Both the position numbers and the translations under genes were made by a program. Shown piece by piece: positions 60,204-64,000 of a stretch of 64,000 nt of DNA; positions within the stretch are counted from its first letter, which is position 1, and each line of letters begins with the position of its first letter. The stretch comes from CAWELS01 sp964468205 (GTDB lineage: Bacteria > Acidobacteriota > Terriglobia > Bryobacterales > Bryobacteraceae): the NCBI GenBank assembly GCA_964468205.1, contig CAYXVG010000015.1:56364-120363 (forward strand), read 5' to 3'. The notes under the pieces are model-generated. The model was not told the origin of the DNA and did no database searches. It saw nothing but the letters and a program-made list of their open reading frames with translations.

Positions 60204-61589
60204 ATGGAGCAATACATGAGAACCGATTGGGTCAAGGAACGCCATAACGATAACGTCCGGACACAGATGCGCTACGCCCGGGCCGGACAGATAACCGGTG
60301 AAATGCGGCGAGTGGCCGAGCGCGAACGGCTCGATCCGGAACTTGTACGGAACGAGGTGGCGCGCGGCCGGATGGTCATACCGGCCAACATCAACCATCT
60401 CAATCTGGACCCGATGGCCATCGGCATCGCAGCCACCTGCAAGATCAACGCGAATATCGGCAACTCTGCCACCACCTCAAATATCGCGGAAGAACTGGAG
60501 AAGCTGCACTACTCGGTGAAGTTCGGCGCCGATACGGTGATGGATCTCTCCACCGGCGGCGACATACCCCAAATCCGTCAGGCAATTATAGATGCTTCGC
60601 CGGTTCCAATCGGCACAGTCCCCATCTACGAAGCCCTGGCTCGGGTGCGCCGGGTGGAGGACCTCTCAATCGGCGTAATGCTCGAGGTCATTGAAGAGCA
60701 AGCCGAGCAGGGTGTGGATTACATGACGATTCACGCCGGGGTGCTGGTACAGTACATCCCGATGACCACGCGGCGCGTGACGGGCATTGTCAGCCGCGGC
60801 GGCTCCATCCTGGCGGAGTGGATGGTGAAGCACCACCGGCAGAACTTTCTCTACGAACACTTCGAGGACATTTGCAAGATCTTCCAGAAACACGACGTCA
60901 CGTTCTCGCTCGGCGACGGTCTCCGGCCCGGTTCACTCGCCGACGCGAGCGACGAGGCGCAGTTCGCCGAGTTGAAAACCCTCGGCGAGTTGACGGAAAC
61001 GGCGTGGGAATACGACGTGCAGACCATGATTGAGGGGCCTGGCCACATTCCCATGGACGAGATAAAGATGCAAGTGGACCTGGAAATGGAGATGTGCCAC
61101 GAGGCGCCTTTCTACACGCTTGGCCCGCTGGTGACCGATATCGCGCCGGGCTACGATCACATCACCTCGGCCATTGGGGCCGCGATGATTGGCTGGCACG
61201 GCGCGTCTATGCTCTGCTACGTGACTCCGAAAGAGCACCTCGGGCTACCGAACAAGGATGACGTCCGGGAAGGCATCATCGCTTACAAAATCGCCGCGCA
61301 TGCCGCTGACGTGGCGCGCAAGCGCCCCGGCGCAAGGGACCGTGACGACGCATTGAGCCGCGCTCGCTATCTCTTCGACTGGAACAAACAGTTCGAGCTG
61401 TCCTTGGACCCGGAACGCGCCCGTGAAATGCACGACGAGACGCTGCCTGACGACAAGTTCAAGGACGCCCACTTCTGCTCCATGTGCGGTCCGAAGTTCT
61501 GTTCGATGAATATCTCGGCCAAGGTGGAAGACTTCTCGCCGGAGCAGGCGGAAGCCGCCGCCAAGGGCATCGTCGAGCTCAAGAAATAG
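60204..61589 (+). CDS. thiC: Phosphomethylpyrimidine synthase ThiC
   Basis: A 461-residue radical SAM enzyme that makes HMP-P from AIR in thiamine synthesis. The C-terminal cluster motif C425-SM-C428-GPKF-C433 is intact, and substrate-site segments MIEGPGHIPMDEI and CYVTPKEHLGLPNKDDVR are standard. GGAGG lies seven to eight bases before the ATG. The usual TPP riboswitch is not visible in the 30-base gap or in the end of the upstream gene, so regulation differs from the common case. Confidence 0.97.
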   Translation: MEQYMRTDWVKERHNDNVRTQMRYARAGQITGEMRRVAERERLDPELVRNEVARGRMVIPANINHLNLDPMAIGIAATCKINANIGNSATTSNIAEELEKLHYSVKFGADTVMDLSTGGDIPQIRQAIIDASPVPIGTVPIYEALARVRRVEDLSIGVMLEVIEEQAEQGVDYMTIHAGVLVQYIPMTTRRVTGIVSRGGSILAEWMVKHHRQNFLYEHFEDICKIFQKHDVTFSLGDGLRPGSLADASDEAQFAELKTLGELTETAWEYDVQTMIEGPGHIPMDEIKMQVDLEMEMCHEAPFYTLGPLVTDIAPGYDHITSAIGAAMIGWHGASMLCYVTPKEHLGLPNKDDVREGIIAYKIAAHAADVARKRPGARDRDDALSRARYLFDWNKQFELSLDPERAREMHDETLPDDKFKDAHFCSMCGPKFCSMNISAKVEDFSPEQAEAAAKGIVELKK

Positions 61590-61668
61590 GGTTCGTAGGG
61601 CGGGCCGGCGGGCGCAGAACCTATCGTCTGACCGGCATTTTGGGCCGGTATGGGGAGAACCTCCGCGC

Positions 61669-62106
61669 ATGCAACTCCTTAACCACGTCACGGCGGACGA
61701 CCGTATCATCCTTCTCTCCATTCCCGAACTCAGCCTGATATCCCGCCTGGCTAACATCGCTACCTCCGTGGTCTGCCTTGGCGAGCGCGACGTTGTCTAT
61801 GAAGCCCGCAAAGCCGCCCGGGATCTTAGGAACGTCATGTTCCACCCTGGTGATCCCGCAGACATTCCATTCAACGACGGCGCCTTCACTAAAGTAATCG
61901 TGCTCCAGGCGGCGCCCCATGCCGCGAGTGAGGTAGCGCGTGTCCTCGCTGGCGGGGGTCTTGCATATATTCCTCCGGAAGATTCCGACGCTTGTCAAGA
62001 AGCCGGTCTGATCCCCGAGCCGGATAGCGGGGATCTCGCCGTCTTTTGCAAGCCCGATGACCCTCCGCGCGAGGGGCAGTCTCTGGAATTCCCAGTTCTC
62101 CGCTGA
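61669..62106 (+). CDS. Degenerate methyltransferase-like protein
   Basis: A 145-residue protein. The middle matches the motif region of class I SAM-dependent methyltransferases (DPADIPFNDGAFTKVIVLQ, then ASEVARVLAGGGLAYIPPED), but the SAM-binding glycine loop is missing and the protein is half the normal size. It may be a remnant or a binding-only relative. It lies between thiC and the symporter on the same strand; a hairpin (ACCGGC/GCCGGT, 61631-61649) precedes it. Function is unknown. Confidence 0.55.
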   Translation: MQLLNHVTADDRIILLSIPELSLISRLANIATSVVCLGERDVVYEARKAARDLRNVMFHPGDPADIPFNDGAFTKVIVLQAAPHAASEVARVLAGGGLAYIPPEDSDACQEAGLIPEPDSGDLAVFCKPDDPPREGQSLEFPVLR

Positions 62107-62162
62107 GCGCCGGGCAACAGGACCTCGGGGTTTGGTACACTCGGGAGTTTCGAGGTTCCACG

Positions 62163-63818
62163 TTGAGTTTACACTTCGTTGACTACACGGTCCTTGCGCT
62201 ATATTTTGCCTTCGTCATCGGGATCGGCTATCTACTGAAGCGGAAAGTCTCCAGCTCCGCCGATTTTCTTACCTCCAACCGCTCGGTTCCGCTCTGGATT
62301 ACCAGCTTGGCCTTTGTCGCTACCAACCTGGGCGCCCAGGAATTGGTAGGGATGTGCGCTTCGGGCGCCAAGTACGGCATCATGACGTCCCATTTCTATT
62401 GGGTGGGCGCCATTCCGGCGATGCTTTTCGTCGGACTCTTCATGATGCCCTTTTACTACGGCTCAAAGGCCCGTTCAGTGCCCGAATACCTAAAGCTGCG
62501 CTTCGACGAGAAGACACGCGCCTTCAACGCCTTCGCCTTTGCGGGGATGACTATCTTCTCCTCCGGCATCTCGATGTACGCCCTTGGCATCCTGTTCCAG
62601 CTCGTCTTCGGCTGGGATTTCTGGGCAAGTATCATCATCTCCGCGGTCATCGTTCTCGTCTACACTCTTCTCGGTGGGCTCACCAGCGCCATCTACAATG
62701 AAGTGCTGCAGTTCTTCCTTATCGTCCTTGGCTTTGCGCCGCTAGCCTACTTTGCCGTGGAGAAAGCGGGCGGATGGCAGGGCATGATGAACCGCATCGA
62801 CAATGAAGCCTGGGGACATTCCTGGAAGTTCGCCACGGATCCGGCGGCCAACCCGATGGGTGTGGAAGTGTTCGGCATTGTGATGGGGCTTGGCTTCGTT
62901 CTGTCATTCGGCTACTGGTGTACCAATTACCTTGTTGTCCAGCGGGCCATGGCGGCCGAGACAATGGCCGCGGCACGGCTGACACCCATCACCGGCGCGT
63001 TCCCGAAGATGCTGCTGCCCTTCATCGTGATCATTCCCGGCATCGCCGCGCTGGCGCTTACGAACGACCCGAACATTGCCTATCAGCTTCCAGTGAAGGG
63101 GGATGCATACGACTACGATCAGGCAATCACAACGCTGATGGTACAGTTCTATCCCACTGGAATGCTGGGCATCGGGCTCACCGCGTTGATGGCGTCCTTC
63201 ATGAGCGGCATGGCGGGCAATGTCACGGCGTTCAACACGGTCTGGACCTACGACATCTATCAGAGCTACATCAAGAAGGACGCACCGGATTCACACTATT
63301 TGAAGGTCGGCCGCATAACCACCATTGTCGGCACCGTGCTTTCCATCGGCGCCGCATACGTGGCCACTCTCTACAACAACCTCATGGATCTCCTCCAGTT
63401 GGTCTTCGGCTTTGTCAACGCTCCTTTGTTCGGAACGTTTCTGCTGGGCATGTTCTGGAAGCGCTCGACGGGGCACGGCGCCTTCACGGGACTGGTCGCC
63501 GGCAGTGGCGCCGCGGCCATGACCTGGCTGCTGACGGTTTCTGAAGGGAAAGGCGGCCTGATCGCGAATTTACACGAGTTCCCGAGCGTGATGGCACAAA
63601 ACTTCTGGATCGCGATCAATGCCTTCACGGCTTGTGTTCTGGTAACGGTTGTGGTTAGTCTGGCGACCAAACCGCGGCCGGAAGCCGAACTGAAGGGCTT
63701 GGTCCACGGCTTGACTGAGAAGCCCCCGGAGGAACACGTTGCCTGGTATATGCGGCCCTGGGTTCTGTCGGTCGTTGCGGGCGTTGTCTGCGTCCTCTTG
63801 AATCTCCTTTTCTGGTAA
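62163..63818 (+). CDS. Sodium:solute symporter (SSS family)
   Basis: A 551-residue transporter with about 13 to 14 membrane spans. Landmarks are SSSADFLTSNRSVPLW, GGLTSAIYNEVLQFFLIVLG and MASFMSGMAGNVTAFNTVWTYDIYQ, which is the conserved sodium-site region. It resembles the SGLT-type members often found in Acidobacteria and Planctomycetes for sugars. The TTG start at 62163 has a GAGG upstream; the actual solute is not predictable. A small membrane gene follows after six bases. Confidence 0.93.
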   Translation: MSLHFVDYTVLALYFAFVIGIGYLLKRKVSSSADFLTSNRSVPLWITSLAFVATNLGAQELVGMCASGAKYGIMTSHFYWVGAIPAMLFVGLFMMPFYYGSKARSVPEYLKLRFDEKTRAFNAFAFAGMTIFSSGISMYALGILFQLVFGWDFWASIIISAVIVLVYTLLGGLTSAIYNEVLQFFLIVLGFAPLAYFAVEKAGGWQGMMNRIDNEAWGHSWKFATDPAANPMGVEVFGIVMGLGFVLSFGYWCTNYLVVQRAMAAETMAAARLTPITGAFPKMLLPFIVIIPGIAALALTNDPNIAYQLPVKGDAYDYDQAITTLMVQFYPTGMLGIGLTALMASFMSGMAGNVTAFNTVWTYDIYQSYIKKDAPDSHYLKVGRITTIVGTVLSIGAAYVATLYNNLMDLLQLVFGFVNAPLFGTFLLGMFWKRSTGHGAFTGLVAGSGAAAMTWLLTVSEGKGGLIANLHEFPSVMAQNFWIAINAFTACVLVTVVVSLATKPRPEAELKGLVHGLTEKPPEEHVAWYMRPWVLSVVAGVVCVLLNLLFW

Positions 63819-63824
63819 GCGATT

Positions 63825-64000
63825 ATGTGGGACTTGAGAACACCATCGGGAATTCTTTTTAGCTTATACGGTGTAATCCTTTGTGTTTTCGGGCTGTTCT
63901 CGCCGGAAACCACCGCACCGCTGGCGGAAAACAACATGAACCTCACAGGCGGTGTGATGTTCCTGGTTGTCGGATTGGTAATGCTATGGATGGCAAAGCG
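63825..64000 (+). CDS. Small membrane protein following the symporter (partial, cut by window end)
   Basis: At least 58 residues, running off the window. It begins MWDLRTPSGILFSLYGVILC, has a span, a short polar loop with LAENNMNLTGG and then a second span (VMFLVVGLVMLWMAK). The start lies six bases after the symporter stop, so the two genes form an operon. Small two-span proteins of this form commonly follow SSS-family genes in this phylum and may be an accessory subunit, which is inferred from context only. Confidence 0.7.
   Translation, partial: MWDLRTPSGILFSLYGVILCVFGLFSPETTAPLAENNMNLTGGVMFLVVGLVMLWMAK

Noticed and set aside
1..64000. tRNA, rRNA, insertion sequences, integrases and phage genes.
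   Set aside because: I read the gaps and the protein products and found no such gene; no cloverleaf-type T-arm sequence was recognised.

Overview
This is 64 kb of GC-rich bacterial chromosome, densely packed with genes. I see no tRNA, rRNA, insertion sequence, phage gene or CRISPR array. The content points to Acidobacteriota, most likely Bryobacterales/Solibacteraceae. It has a 'Solibacter uncharacterized domain' type secreted protein (56993-58672), a large Oar-type TonB-dependent receptor with an N-terminal carboxypeptidase-regulatory domain, two FG-GAP/ASPIC-UnbV proteins beside a membrane-anchored winged-helix-type regulator, and many Tat or lipoprotein-signal enzymes. The assignment rests on gene content only; no marker tree was possible.

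Layout: 0.2-8.7 kb is a tightly overlapping MoxR/Bat operon (MoxR ATPase, DUF58, lipoprotein, BatA, BatB, BatC-like, BatD, BatE). 8.7-14.7 kb holds singletons: a beta-barrel-like protein, a YdjM hydrolase, a DUF418 protein, a dienelactone hydrolase, a serine hydrolase and a lipid kinase. 14.8-17.4 kb is ligA overlapping a DedA gene. 17.4-26.0 kb is a secreted catabolic region: exported enolase-superfamily protein, sulfatase, exported carbon-nitrogen hydrolase, an overlapping minus-strand operon (GHL6-type glycosidase, polysaccharide deacetylase, DUF3253), and an alpha/beta hydrolase. purE follows.

26.7-31.1 kb is a six-gene overlapping operon for heme A synthesis and cytochrome oxidase copper delivery (ctaA, ctaB, ABC ATPase and permease, SCO1, DUF420). 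31.2-32.3 kb has a 37-residue membrane peptide gene and an exported RraA-like protein. 32.4-41.8 kb has a minus-strand operon (FG-GAP protein, TPR protein, FG-GAP protein) below a membrane-bound regulator, divergent from the Oar-type receptor, with a palindromic candidate operator between them. 42.0-45.6 kb is a phospho-signalling set (histidine kinase, receiver, receiver-CpaE-like ATPase). 45.7-47.2 kb pairs a kinase-like/nuclease-like fusion with hpt.

47.3-53.6 kb has a secreted repeat protein, Gfo/Idh/MocA oxidoreductase, DUF1080 protein, leuA, a Tat-type DUF362 protein and an exported aldo/keto reductase. 53.6-58.7 kb has a SWIM-SNF2 helicase and the Solibacter-type protein, separated by two identical 37-bp direct repeats. 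58.7-64 kb has a 26-residue peptide gene, a ceramide-glucosyltransferase-like enzyme, thiC, a degenerate methyltransferase-like protein, a sodium:solute symporter and the start of its small membrane partner, cut by the window end.

Two general features stand out. Operon genes are joined by ATGA, GTGA or TGATG overlaps. At least eight first or solitary genes lack a Shine-Dalgarno sequence and instead have a -10-like hexamer 6-8 nt before the start codon, which suggests leaderless transcripts. The strongest leads for something undescribed are the kinase-like/nuclease-like fusion coupled to hpt, the FG-GAP/TPR/regulator/receptor locus, the 37-bp repeat pair and the two small membrane peptides.
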